Program-made: the position numbers and the translations under genes
IMG/VR virus record: IMGVR_UViG_3300042991_000671
Location: 1-35,518 of that record
Strand: one strand, 5' to 3'
DNA: 35,518 nt
From: a virus
Notes under the pieces: model-generated
Database searches by the model: none
What the model saw: only the letters and a program-made list of their open reading frames with translations
Told to the model about the DNA's origin: nothing
Shown here: positions 15,634 through 24,045 of the stretch, piece by piece
How the letters are laid out: each line of letters starts with the position of its first letter
Numbering within the stretch: position 1 is the stretch's first letter

Positions 15634-15775
15634 CTTTTATTAACTCCTCTCTTAATTTTATAATCCTTTTATCATTATCTTCTACCTTCTTAAGCATCTT
15701 CTTTACTGATTCAGGTATAGTATCTTCTTTACTTGAAAGATATAGATTATGTATAAACTCTTTTAAATATTTCAT
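15626..15775 (-). CDS. short helical protein of 49 residues
   Basis: A small gene starting MKYLKEFIHNLYL and ending LREELIKDE, about half charged, predicted as two helices with the second a coiled-coil-like segment. AAGGGG lies about 9 nt upstream of the ATG at 15775, overlapping the stop of the preceding gene, and its stop overlaps the start of the membrane-protein gene (ATGAGTAG). This tight coupling supports a real gene. It may be a small partner of the membrane protein. A second ATG at 15779 is in another frame and stops after ten codons. Confidence 0.65.
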   Translation of the reverse strand: MKYLKEFIHNLYLSSKEDTIPESVKKMLKKVEDNDKRIIKLREELIKDE

Positions 15776-15781
15776 TCATAG

Positions 15782-17179
15782 TTACCCCTTTAATAAGTAT
15801 TTAGATATAACATTACCATTACTATCAAAAAGATTAAATACATAATTAGGACTAATAAAATCCTCATAGACTGGATTTATAGGCTTAAACCACATATTAA
15901 GACCTGTTTCTAGTTTCTGTAATACTATATATTTCCAATAAACTTCTGTTGTCTGCTCTATATACCACTCTTTAGGTATATTAACTACCATAATATTATC
16001 CCCATCTACTCCTAGAAGACTAGTCTTTATTCTGCTTTGAGTGTTGTTTACTGGTGCTAAATCAGTTGATAAAAGATAGCCTTTAATTTGATTAAGAAAA
16101 ATATCAGTAGTTAAAGTCTCTAAATTGGTTATCTTATCTCCTTTATCTAATATACATCTAGTAACATAATATAAGTCATATGTTAATGAACCTCTTGTAA
16201 CTGCAGTATTTAATAATCTTACTTCAAAAATGGTACTAGTTCCTGCAGTATAAAACTGTGCTGTAGTACTCTTAATAGTATCTATATGAATAAAAGTACC
16301 AGTAGCTAAAAAAGTATCTGTAGCAGTATCATAATTCATTAACTCACCGAGGCTATTATCCAAATTTGTAATATAGTTATAATCATAATTCCATCGTATT
16401 TTAGCATAATAAGTTTGATTAGCAGTTGCTTCTCCTATACAATAACCTTTCCATTTACTACCATCAAATGCTATATTTACTTTATAGTTAGCCGGAGTTG
16501 TCGGAGTTGTTATCGCTGGATAAGCACTAGTCTGGAACTCTATTTCGCCTTGATTAGTAGTAGACATTTGATGGAAATTAGCTTCAGTATGAATACAGGT
16601 TCTATTAGCATTGTTAAATAAGAAATCTTTTGTAGTTCCTATATTAGTTAAGTCTATTGCTCCTAATGCATCTATATCATATATTTTAGTTGATACATTA
16701 GGAGCAGTTTTATGGTCTACTTTTATCTTATTTTCAGACATAGGAAGGAATATTTGTTCCTCTGACTCTTGATTTAAACAGGTTAAAAGAACACCACAAA
16801 CTCCATCTGCAGTTTCTTCAGCTACCCTAACTTTATTATATTCATCTCCTGCCGTAACCTTTTGATCTTTAGCACCATAATCTGTATCAATTGATAATGT
16901 TTTATCTAATATTGGGACTACACGACTATCAGAATTCCGTAGAATAGCCGGAGTAGCCTGCGACCAGGAACCTAGACCTTGCCGTAAGGCTGTAGTTCTT
17001 GGAGGATGATACCCCCAAGAACATTCATCCCCTGCTTGTGCATATTCATAAATAGCTGTTTCTTCATCCTGGTTTGTTATTTTTACACCTTGTTGTGTAC
17101 ATTTTTTCTCTGGATAAATTCCGCTTGTACTTTCTCTATATGGTTTTATCCCTTGATTGATACTATCCTTTAGTTCCAT
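15782..17179 (-). CDS. putative tail/baseplate structural protein
   Basis: A 465-residue protein that I do not recognise. It is rich in Thr, Asn, Asp and Tyr, without transmembrane helices, and is mostly beta-prone in the C-terminal two thirds (for example TFIHIDTIKS, SLTYDLYYVTR, YWKYIVLQKL). The N-terminal 60 residues are polar, with several Cys and Gly. It lies 1 bp after the 194-residue gene with its ATG following TAAA. In this operon position, after large putative baseplate proteins and before fibres, a fibre-attachment or baseplate-wedge role is plausible but not shown. Confidence 0.65.
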   Translation of the reverse strand: MELKDSINQGIKPYRESTSGIYPEKKCTQQGVKITNQDEETAIYEYAQAGDECSWGYHPPRTTALRQGLGSWSQATPAILRNSDSRVVPILDKTLSIDTDYGAKDQKVTAGDEYNKVRVAEETADGVCGVLLTCLNQESEEQIFLPMSENKIKVDHKTAPNVSTKIYDIDALGAIDLTNIGTTKDFLFNNANRTCIHTEANFHQMSTTNQGEIEFQTSAYPAITTPTTPANYKVNIAFDGSKWKGYCIGEATANQTYYAKIRWNYDYNYITNLDNSLGELMNYDTATDTFLATGTFIHIDTIKSTTAQFYTAGTSTIFEVRLLNTAVTRGSLTYDLYYVTRCILDKGDKITNLETLTTDIFLNQIKGYLLSTDLAPVNNTQSRIKTSLLGVDGDNIMVVNIPKEWYIEQTTEVYWKYIVLQKLETGLNMWFKPINPVYEDFISPNYVFNLFDSNGNVISKYLLKG

Positions 17180-17180
17180 T

Positions 17181-17765
17181 TTATGCCTCTAATAATTCAG
17201 GAAAATCTATATTTTTAAAAACAAAACTGATAAAATAGCCCCAATAGGTACTCAAGGTATGATTTTTACGCTGTTTAATAATATTTCTTAAGACTTCATA
17301 ATTTAACATAACTAATCTAGTTTGTAAAAAATTTTCAGGTAAAGCCTCTTTTGCTTTTTCTATATTACCTTCTTTTATAAGTCCATTAAGATATATAAGA
17401 TAATTAGGTTCAATACCACCTTCAAAATCATATTGCTTAAGTTCACTTTTGAGCAAAGTGTGCATGGTACTCTCACTTTGGGAGACACTACTATCAACAC
17501 TTTGAACAGCATGCCTATAAGTGTCAAATTGAGACCACCAAAATCTTGGCATCCTAATTAGCCAATATGTAAGCATCATTTGTAAAAACTTATTATGCCC
17601 GTTTCCCAAATTATATAATTTTTTCGCCACATGTAAATATTTTTTTACATCAAAATTTTTAAAATAATTTTCTATAGTTTCGTTATTTTTTGCTTTATTA
17701 AAAGAGAGGGATAAACCTAATAATGCAGAATAGCCCCCGTATTCGTCTATTTTTTTCATATCCAT
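17181..17765 (-). CDS. hypothetical helical protein, tail region
   Basis: A 194-residue mostly helical protein with an N-terminal MDMKKIDEYGG and a central RMPRFWWSQFDTYRHAVQS segment. AAGGAT precedes the ATG and the stop of the large gene at 17767 lies one base upstream. Genes of about 190 residues preceding fibre genes are often baseplate proteins of the Mu gp48/P2 gpI type, and the W/R-rich early helical segment would fit, but I do not see a decisive motif. Treat function as unknown. Confidence 0.65.
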   Translation of the reverse strand: MDMKKIDEYGGYSALLGLSLSFNKAKNNETIENYFKNFDVKKYLHVAKKLYNLGNGHNKFLQMMLTYWLIRMPRFWWSQFDTYRHAVQSVDSSVSQSESTMHTLLKSELKQYDFEGGIEPNYLIYLNGLIKEGNIEKAKEALPENFLQTRLVMLNYEVLRNIIKQRKNHTLSTYWGYFISFVFKNIDFPELLEA

Positions 17766-17766
17766 T

Positions 17767-19941
17767 TTAATTATCCTTTAATTGAGTATCTAATAAATGT
17801 TTGTGAATAAAATTTAATGTTTTTTGGTCAATTGTATTATCAATACTATATGGAATATATGGCATTGTTTCATATGTTGTATTAGTACCATTTTTTATTG
17901 AAAATTCATATAATACAGATGTTATATTGCCAAAAAGATTTATATTTACATACCCCGCCAAAATTGTTTTACCTTTTAAATAATCCCTATATTGCTGATT
18001 TATTCTATCATTATAACCTTTTGCTATTGTATCTATAATAACCTTATCTATTAAGGTGTTTTCATCATATTTTATTGATCCATCATCATTAAATTGCTTT
18101 AATGTAATTCTTGCTAAACATGTTGGATCATATTTGGTAATAGGATTTCCCTCCGCTTTTAATTTTTCCTCCTCTTTTTCAATTATATAATATTTTTTTT
18201 CACTATTATAGGAATTTGTGTTATCATTTTCTTCTTTTGCTTTCCAAACAACACCAATTTTAGCAAGCATCTCAAATTTTTCATCAATCACGCATTTATC
18301 TAACATAGCCGGAATAGCTATTGAATTATTTATATTTTCGCCTAATGCTCGAGCTGGCCCCACTTTTAATTTAAAGGGTATAATATCCTGTATTGGTGAG
18401 TATACAGTTGGTTGAGTTTTTATTTGAAATATCCCAAGATTAGAAGATAAGACTGTTAAATATTGTATTGTTTCTTTTGACCTGTATGGATCTTTTTCTT
18501 CAATATTCCAAGAAACTATTGAAGTGTTCCAATTTTCTAGTCTTTTAGCTATTCTTGGATTTCTTAAATGTGGAACAATAGTATAATCAGAATATACTGA
18601 ACTTAATGGCGAATAACCTGTATAATTATCAATAATACTTATTTTTTTTAAATATATTCTATCTATAAAAGTCATAATATAAGGATCAATGATAAAAGTT
18701 TGCAAATAATGCGTTTTAATTATATTTGCAATATAATTTGCTTGAGTATATAAAGTCTCCCTTGTTTGTGAACCAAATTGTTTTATAAATAATAAATATA
18801 ACTTAAAACTTAATCGTTCTGCAAACCAATTTTCTCTAACATCCTTATCTGAAATACCAAGATAATATAAATATTTTTGAAGTGGAAACCATTCCCCTGC
18901 TAAATGTTCTTTACCATCAAAGTTTATTGGTCTTGGTAATGGTAATACATTTTCAACGCCAATTATTCTCATACTTTTGGCGGCTTCTTCAGTCCATAAA
19001 GCCTGTCCATTAACAATTTTAGGCTGTATTATTTCCCTTTGTTCTCGGTCTATTATATTGGCCATTATATCAACTTTGACATCTCCACCAGGAGAATATA
19101 TTTTTTTATTATATACTAAAAAACACTCTTCCAATTTCAAATATTTTATAATTGTTTTTCTTGGCCTAATTCTACTATTATCCGCCCTATATATAATATT
19201 AGATGATATACTTTGTGTCTGTTGCAAAGTTAGAAGCGAAAATAAACCTCTTGGATCTTCTTTATCTAAAGAAAATATATAAGCTATGCCATCGTTATTT
19301 ATACCTAAATTTAATCTGGATGCTTTTAATAAATTGTTAAGTGCAATATAAACATCTTGATTATTAACTTCTATATTTTCAAGTATATAACTATTCTTGT
19401 TATCTATATTATTTATTATTGGCATTCCCAATTTGCTTAATTCATTTTCTAATATTTCCATCATAGTGTATGCATCTTTTTTATCTTTAATTGACCATAA
19501 AGCATATCTACCTTTCTTAAATATATCAAAATCCTGTTTTAAATCTCCAGGTTCTCCCATATTTAAAGGTATATTGCCTACTGCATTCTTTTGCAATGTT
19601 ATATTATAAGCAAAATTAAGAACCTTACCCTTTAAATAATATCTATTATCCGCCAAAGTGTAATTTAAAAGATATGGATTTATTTTTTCTCTTCTTAATA
19701 ACCATAATCTTTCAAAATTTGAGATAACCTCTTTTTCTATTCCATTCTGTATGTTATAAGTAACAATTTTTAAACTAATTTCCCCATTTTGAAGGCTCAT
19801 GGTTTTTATTGTATCATCTATATCATTAGGAACAATTAGGTTAAAAGTATTAAAAAACGCCCCGGCTGTAAATTTTATTTTTACATCTTGTTGTGGTAAA
19901 AAAACACCATTTAAACTTAATTGCGGGACTTTATAAATCAT
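17767..19941 (-). CDS. large structural protein, possible baseplate hub
   Basis: A 724-residue protein, the largest product of the late operon. It begins MIYKVPQLSLNG and is mixed alpha/beta, rich in Ile, Asn and Lys, with no signal peptide or membrane span. A mid region around residues 190-215 (NQDVYIALNNLLKASRLNLG followed by IAYIFSLD) resembles the domain spacing of gpD/gp27-type hubs, where a short helix precedes a beta barrel, but this is a weak impression. It overlaps the preceding gene by ATGA. It does not look like a tape measure: no long helical repeats or transmembrane helices are seen. Confidence 0.65.
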   Translation of the reverse strand: MIYKVPQLSLNGVFLPQQDVKIKFTAGAFFNTFNLIVPNDIDDTIKTMSLQNGEISLKIVTYNIQNGIEKEVISNFERLWLLRREKINPYLLNYTLADNRYYLKGKVLNFAYNITLQKNAVGNIPLNMGEPGDLKQDFDIFKKGRYALWSIKDKKDAYTMMEILENELSKLGMPIINNIDNKNSYILENIEVNNQDVYIALNNLLKASRLNLGINNDGIAYIFSLDKEDPRGLFSLLTLQQTQSISSNIIYRADNSRIRPRKTIIKYLKLEECFLVYNKKIYSPGGDVKVDIMANIIDREQREIIQPKIVNGQALWTEEAAKSMRIIGVENVLPLPRPINFDGKEHLAGEWFPLQKYLYYLGISDKDVRENWFAERLSFKLYLLFIKQFGSQTRETLYTQANYIANIIKTHYLQTFIIDPYIMTFIDRIYLKKISIIDNYTGYSPLSSVYSDYTIVPHLRNPRIAKRLENWNTSIVSWNIEEKDPYRSKETIQYLTVLSSNLGIFQIKTQPTVYSPIQDIIPFKLKVGPARALGENINNSIAIPAMLDKCVIDEKFEMLAKIGVVWKAKEENDNTNSYNSEKKYYIIEKEEEKLKAEGNPITKYDPTCLARITLKQFNDDGSIKYDENTLIDKVIIDTIAKGYNDRINQQYRDYLKGKTILAGYVNINLFGNITSVLYEFSIKNGTNTTYETMPYIPYSIDNTIDQKTLNFIHKHLLDTQLKDN

Positions 19942-20507
19942 CTAAAACCATACCTTTCCCATGAGCTTGAGAAAAAATCTTTTGTTCTTTCCCATTGATT
20001 TGACCAACTTGTAACATCCATATAATTTAATGCATCTTTGTTTATTCTATTTTCTACCCTTGCTATTGACATCAAATTGTCCATTTCACCTGCATCAGGT
20101 GTTACCCCTGCTCTAGCATATAACTGAACATTTTTTGCCGCCAATTCCTTTGTTGATCCTTCAAATATATCTGTAGCTTGTCTGTGTAATATATTTGTAA
20201 AACCTGAAGCATCAATAGCATCTTTTATATAAGGCGTAACAGCAGACATAAGCATGCTACTTGTCATATGTCCTGTATCAATTCCAGATTGATCGCCCCC
20301 TTTTCTATCAGCTCCAGCTTTTGTTGGTTCAATAGTATCTTTAGCCTCGTTTTGTGTAGACGAGGCTGTTGTTTCTACCATTTTATTATCTTCTTTTTCT
20401 TTATTTTGTGTTACAACTTGATTTTGTGCTGTTATAAGTGAAGGAAGCAAGGTTCTAAAGACCTCTGTTAATTGGATTATAGCATTAGATATTTTTTCAT
20501 CATTCAT
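19938..20507 (-). CDS. hypothetical protein with low-complexity linker
   Basis: A 189-residue protein in three parts: an N-terminal helix (ISNAIIQLTEVFRTLLPSL), a polar linker rich in Thr, Ala, Lys and Glu at about 32-80, and a C-terminal helical domain at 85-189 ending in FFSSSWERYGFR. AGGAT precedes the ATG, and the end overlaps the next gene as ATGA. The flexible linker between two ordered parts suggests an assembly or tethering protein. No family was recognised. Confidence 0.65.
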   Translation of the reverse strand: MNDEKISNAIIQLTEVFRTLLPSLITAQNQVVTQNKEKEDNKMVETTASSTQNEAKDTIEPTKAGADRKGGDQSGIDTGHMTSSMLMSAVTPYIKDAIDASGFTNILHRQATDIFEGSTKELAAKNVQLYARAGVTPDAGEMDNLMSIARVENRINKDALNYMDVTSWSNQWERTKDFFSSSWERYGFR

Positions 20508-20515
20508 ATTTTATC

Positions 20516-21853
20516 CTACAATATATAACTTTCCTTAATTTTATTATTATTTATAGCTAAAAGATATACCTCTTTTATTTTCTTTAGATATAAAATATTA
20601 TCAGAAACTACACCGCTCTCTTTTGTTGTTTGGCTTAATCTATTCTTGCTTTGATTTACCTCCCTATTTAATAATAAATAAGTCGTACTTGATAACAAAT
20701 TTGGCTCAATTGGAACTTGATCGAGCATCCCAATTGTTATTATTCTAGTAATTACCGAGGAGCTTCCCGTTGTCCAAACTGAATAAGTATTATCCTGACC
20801 ATCCCACAATTTAATTGTTGTTAATTTTTCATCTTTATTAACACTATAATTTTCTGAAAATAAAATAAATTTAGATTTTGGTGGTATTACAATATCTAAT
20901 TTACCAACAATTAAAGATGTGAAAATATCAACTGCATATTCTTCCCTCTCAAAATATAAATTATTTATATCTAAAGTAGAATATTCATTTATATTTAATA
21001 TATTTAAAATTCTACTTATTATATATGGTCTAATTGTATTATGATAATAACTTGACATTGTTATATCAGTCAATGTCTCTTTATTACAAGGACATAAAAA
21101 ATCTAATTGTATCATTGAACTTGGATGCACTGATGTGCCTGTATCCGCAGATATAGGATAACCTGTTTTTTGTTCTAACCTTATTTTATAAACCAATTTT
21201 ATATCTATTAAATTAACATTATCTTTTGACCCTGCTTTTTGATTTGATATAATCTCTTTATATATAATATTTGCCGTCAGGATTTTTTCCTCTTGTTCTG
21301 AATCTATTTTCTCTTTTATTATTTCAAAAATGCTTCCAAATCTTGCTAAAATACTTTCGCACCAAGTTTTTGCGTATAAATTATAATTTTGATAAGCAGA
21401 GTTAGCACCTCCGGCCGTATAAGTTATATTAAAATTAACCACTCGTATTTTTGTTGGTAAATATTCAATATTAAAAGACGCATTTTGCCTATAATTATAG
21501 CTACTTTGAGAGAATGGTAATTTAATTTTACATATAAAAGAACAATGCCTTGTTGTTTCAGTTGACAACTCACTATCTAACTTTAAAATAGAACCTTCGG
21601 ATAAAAAACCTGTATTTAAATTATGACTAAAATCTAATTCCGCACTTGGAACAATGCCAAAAGATAAAACTAAATCCTTATTTTTTTCTGTTAATTTTTC
21701 TCTAGCATTGTTATATAATGTTATTAAAGCACTTGAACTTTCGGCAATTAAAAGAAAATCAACTATGACTTGAATATTTTGATAATTTTCATTATATTTT
21801 ATTTTACCTATAATATTTGGTATTGAATAACCATTATAAACAAGTGTAGCCAT
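20516..21853 (-). CDS. putative structural protein, tail region
   Basis: A 445-residue protein beginning MATLVYNGYSIP. The first half contains many beta-prone stretches (IQVIVDFLLIAESS, SILKLDSEL, NASFNIEYLPTKIRVVNFNITY), and there is a mid-region helical segment with SEQEEKILTAN. No membrane span or enzyme motif is seen. AGGAG precedes the ATG by 8 nt, and it directly abuts the gene at 21854. The composition suits a tail or baseplate component that repeats beta domains; identity is not established. Confidence 0.65.
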   Translation of the reverse strand: MATLVYNGYSIPNIIGKIKYNENYQNIQVIVDFLLIAESSSALITLYNNAREKLTEKNKDLVLSFGIVPSAELDFSHNLNTGFLSEGSILKLDSELSTETTRHCSFICKIKLPFSQSSYNYRQNASFNIEYLPTKIRVVNFNITYTAGGANSAYQNYNLYAKTWCESILARFGSIFEIIKEKIDSEQEEKILTANIIYKEIISNQKAGSKDNVNLIDIKLVYKIRLEQKTGYPISADTGTSVHPSSMIQLDFLCPCNKETLTDITMSSYYHNTIRPYIISRILNILNINEYSTLDINNLYFEREEYAVDIFTSLIVGKLDIVIPPKSKFILFSENYSVNKDEKLTTIKLWDGQDNTYSVWTTGSSSVITRIITIGMLDQVPIEPNLLSSTTYLLLNREVNQSKNRLSQTTKESGVVSDNILYLKKIKEVYLLAINNNKIKESYIL

Positions 21854-22330
21854 CTAATCTCCTAAATATAAAAAGGCATCAAATGTATTTATTCTATATA
21901 CATTTGGAGCATTTGCCGGAATTTGCGAAGTTTTTATTCCATTTACTTCAAAAATCTGTATTCTATCTGTTAATTTAAAGGTTTTTATAATCTCTTTTTG
22001 GATTTTTCTTTCTAGTTCTAAATAACCAACACCTCTTGAACTATTTATAATATTATTTCCGCCTGTTACAATATTACCACCTTCAAATTTTCCTATATTT
22101 TCAATAAAATATAACAAATTAAAGCGTGCAATAACAATTAAAGGTTCTTCAGTATGATTTGCGAAACCTAATTCTTCTATATAACAAGATGGACTTACCT
22201 GATTAACTAAAACCGAGGGATATAAATAAGATATAATAAAAACATTATTCCCAAAAATCTTATTTCCTCCTGTCCATTCTAAATTTTTAAGCATAGTCTG
22301 CAATCGTGTAAAAAAATTTTTTGAGTTCAT
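21854..22330 (-). CDS. putative tail terminator/completion protein
   Basis: A 158-residue protein from the ATG at 22330, chosen because GGAG lies 8 nt upstream and the ATG overlaps the previous stop as ATGA; a start 12 codons earlier has no support. The layout, an N-terminal helix (FFTRLQTMLKNLEW), a beta stretch NNVFIISYLYPSVLVNQ, then IVIARFNLLYFIENIG and a C-terminal YRINTFDAFLYLGD, is like small tail-terminator proteins, and it sits beside a tail-tube-like gene. This is judged from layout and position, not from a diagnostic motif. Confidence 0.6.
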   Translation of the reverse strand: MNSKNFFTRLQTMLKNLEWTGGNKIFGNNVFIISYLYPSVLVNQVSPSCYIEELGFANHTEEPLIVIARFNLLYFIENIGKFEGGNIVTGGNNIINSSRGVGYLELERKIQKEIIKTFKLTDRIQIFEVNGIKTSQIPANAPNVYRINTFDAFLYLGD

Positions 22331-22869
22331 ACAAGTACTCCATCTTTTAATAAACCATAATACCATATTCCATAAGTTGAACTATCCTTACGAAGCATAT
22401 AACATGATATTGGAAAGCTCATTTTATCCTTATGCGACAACCTTATATTAACCTTATTTATTGGTACTACAAGAGCTTTTTGTATAATTAGACAAGGATT
22501 ATTATCCATATCATCTGGTAAAAATAATAATCTGCAGGTTATATTTGAATCATCGGATATAACCTGGCCACTTTTTAAACTACCCGGAGCCCCTGTTGTT
22601 AAACTTAATGAACTTTTTAAAAACATCAATTTTAAAATTTCAGCATTATAATTCAAAGCTACAAAGGTTAATATAGGCTTCCCTTGAATATATACTATTT
22701 TCCATATCTCTGCACCATCTTCTTCACGACTAACAGGCAAATGAACATAACCAGGCAAAAAATTAACACCAGAGTCAATAAAACAAAGTTCTGTTCCCAA
22801 ATTAGTGGTTAAATTAACAGGATTTAAATAGACTCTCCCTTTATTAAAAATTATTTCAGAAAAATTCAT
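22327..22869 (-). CDS. putative tail tube-like protein
   Basis: A 180-residue protein from the ATG at 22869; AAGGA lies 9 nt upstream, whereas the alternative TTG three codons earlier would be only 1 nt from it. It has the order seen in many phage tube proteins: GRVYLNPVNLTTNLG at the N terminus, PVSREEDGAEIWKIVYIQGKPILTFVAL in the first third, a helix, G-rich GAPGSLKSGQ and then LLFLPDDMDNNP with a final beta stretch. The match is a pattern impression rather than a recognised domain. Confidence 0.6.
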   Translation of the reverse strand: MNFSEIIFNKGRVYLNPVNLTTNLGTELCFIDSGVNFLPGYVHLPVSREEDGAEIWKIVYIQGKPILTFVALNYNAEILKLMFLKSSLSLTTGAPGSLKSGQVISDDSNITCRLLFLPDDMDNNPCLIIQKALVVPINKVNIRLSHKDKMSFPISCYMLRKDSSTYGIWYYGLLKDGVLV

Positions 22870-22874
22870 ATACT

Positions 22875-23165
22875 TCAATCCTTTATAGCATCTTTTATAT
22901 CACTTATAAATTTATCTTTATTTTTAATACACTTTTGTGTTAATTTTAAGGCTAAATATCCCATGACATCAAACATGTCATTAGTTTCAAAGTCAATATT
23001 ATTTTCTACTTGCGTTTTTAATCTATCAATTTTATTTAATACAGCAGTATTTATATAGATTTCTGGTCTATCTATTATTTTATTACCATATTTTTCACCT
23101 TTAACAATCAATATAACTTGTAATATTTTAATCATAAGATTTATAAGATTAGCATGGTTTGGCAT
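22875..23165 (-). CDS. DUF1599/nucleotide-modification-associated-like protein
   Basis: A 96-residue helical protein from the ATG at 23165, supported by GGAG 9 nt upstream; a TTG ten codons earlier lies inside a hairpin stem. The spacing KGEKYGN ... LNKIDRLKTQ ... DMFDVMGYLALKL resembles the DUF1599 (nucleotide modification associated) helical family, in which an early KG-x-x-YG and a late D-x-x-x-D-x-x-x-Y motif are conserved. If right, it may bind a nucleotide or a modified base. It lies between a lipoprotein and the tail-tube-like gene, an unexpected place for nucleotide metabolism, so a virion role is the alternative. Confidence 0.5.
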   Translation of the reverse strand: MPNHANLINLMIKILQVILIVKGEKYGNKIIDRPEIYINTAVLNKIDRLKTQVENNIDFETNDMFDVMGYLALKLTQKCIKNKDKFISDIKDAIKD

Positions 23166-23178
23166 AATATTTACTCCT

Positions 23179-23215
23179 AATAATCTTTCTATCAAAAAAT
23201 GATAGAAAGATTATT
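23179..23215 (-). promoter_or_regulatory. perfect 16-bp intergenic hairpin beside a ribosome binding site
   Basis: Arms 23179-23194 and 23200-23215 are exact complements with a 5-nt loop that reads UUUUU on the - strand. The stem begins 3 nt after the lipoprotein stop codon and ends directly before the AGGAG of the gene at 23165. It has no U tract after the stem, so it is more likely an mRNA stability, processing or translation-coupling element than a terminator. Confidence 0.75.
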
Positions 23216-23218
23216 ATC

Positions 23219-23551
23219 TTATTTACATTTTATTAAAAGCCATTTAAGATAATTTTTATTATCATTACCTTCTTTTATACTAGTATCTGACGATTTTGCA
23301 TTTACATCAGATAATGAGAACTGTATATTATTAAATAGCTTTTCTGCCATTTTCTCACTTATCAAGATAGATGAACCAATTTCTGTATCTATAACTAATT
23401 CTCCTGTTTCTTTGCTCTTCTGTGCATTAACACACATACTAACAGAGCCTTTTTCTATGCTTGCATTCTCTGGGATGTCTAATTTTGCACATAGTTTCAA
23501 GGAGTTACAAGAGCATAGTATAAATAATATATATAATATAATATGTTTCAT
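23219..23551 (-). CDS. putative lipoprotein
   Basis: A 110-residue protein starting MKHIILYILFILCSC. A charged residue, an 11-residue hydrophobic core and the lipobox-like L-C-S-C with Cys15 as the likely modified residue indicate an exported lipoprotein anchored in a membrane. The remaining part is soluble with two more Cys. Phage lipoproteins of this size include outer spanins and superinfection-exclusion proteins; the sequence does not decide between them. A GGAGG site precedes the ATG, and the start overlaps the preceding stop as ATGA. If it is an outer spanin the partner inner spanin is not evident here. Confidence 0.65.
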   Translation of the reverse strand: MKHIILYILFILCSCNSLKLCAKLDIPENASIEKGSVSMCVNAQKSKETGELVIDTEIGSSILISEKMAEKLFNNIQFSLSDVNAKSSDTSIKEGNDNKNYLKWLLIKCK

Positions 23552-24036
23552 ACTTTTTCCTCCGCTAAAGCAGTTACAATTTTTTGAGTAAGTCTTTTTA
23601 AATTAGTATTAACATTTTGAGCCGAAGATAAACCATCATTAGCCTTTTTAGAAGTATCAGCAAGAGCCTTTTCTAAAGCTGATAAATGTTTTATTTTAAA
23701 TTCTTCTAATTTCTTTTCTGCATTATCATTAAATTCTTTAAATTCTTCTTCTAAATCTTTTTTCATTATCGAAACTTCATTTTTTGCAATTTCTACAATT
23801 TTTAAAATTGCATCTTTATCTTTTTTCATACTATCTGCAATTTCTAATTGTTCCCGTTTTGCTTGTTCCATAATTGAATTAACTAAAGATTTAGAAGCCT
23901 CCACTGTCTTCTTAATACTATCCTCGAAGGCTTTTAATTCTCTATTCATGCTTTCTTTTGCATCCGAAATATCTTTTTTTAACTCGTTTCTAATTTCCAC
24001 CAAAATTCCCGACCACATTGTTTCAATATTTGCCAT
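23548..24036 (-). CDS. coiled-coil protein
   Basis: A 162-residue, strongly charged and almost entirely helical protein, with heptad-like spacing from about residue 15 to 140 (for example LKKDISDAKESMNRELKAF and MKKDLEEEFKEFNDNAEKK). There are no cysteines and no membrane span. AAGGG precedes the ATG. The next gene (lipoprotein) overlaps its end. The most likely role is an elongated virion or assembly protein forming a trimeric or dimeric coiled coil; a tail-assembly scaffold would also fit. Function is inferred from composition only. Confidence 0.7.
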   Translation of the reverse strand: MANIETMWSGILVEIRNELKKDISDAKESMNRELKAFEDSIKKTVEASKSLVNSIMEQAKREQLEIADSMKKDKDAILKIVEIAKNEVSIMKKDLEEEFKEFNDNAEKKLEEFKIKHLSALEKALADTSKKANDGLSSAQNVNTNLKRLTQKIVTALAEEKV

Positions 24037-24045
24037 TTTTCACCC

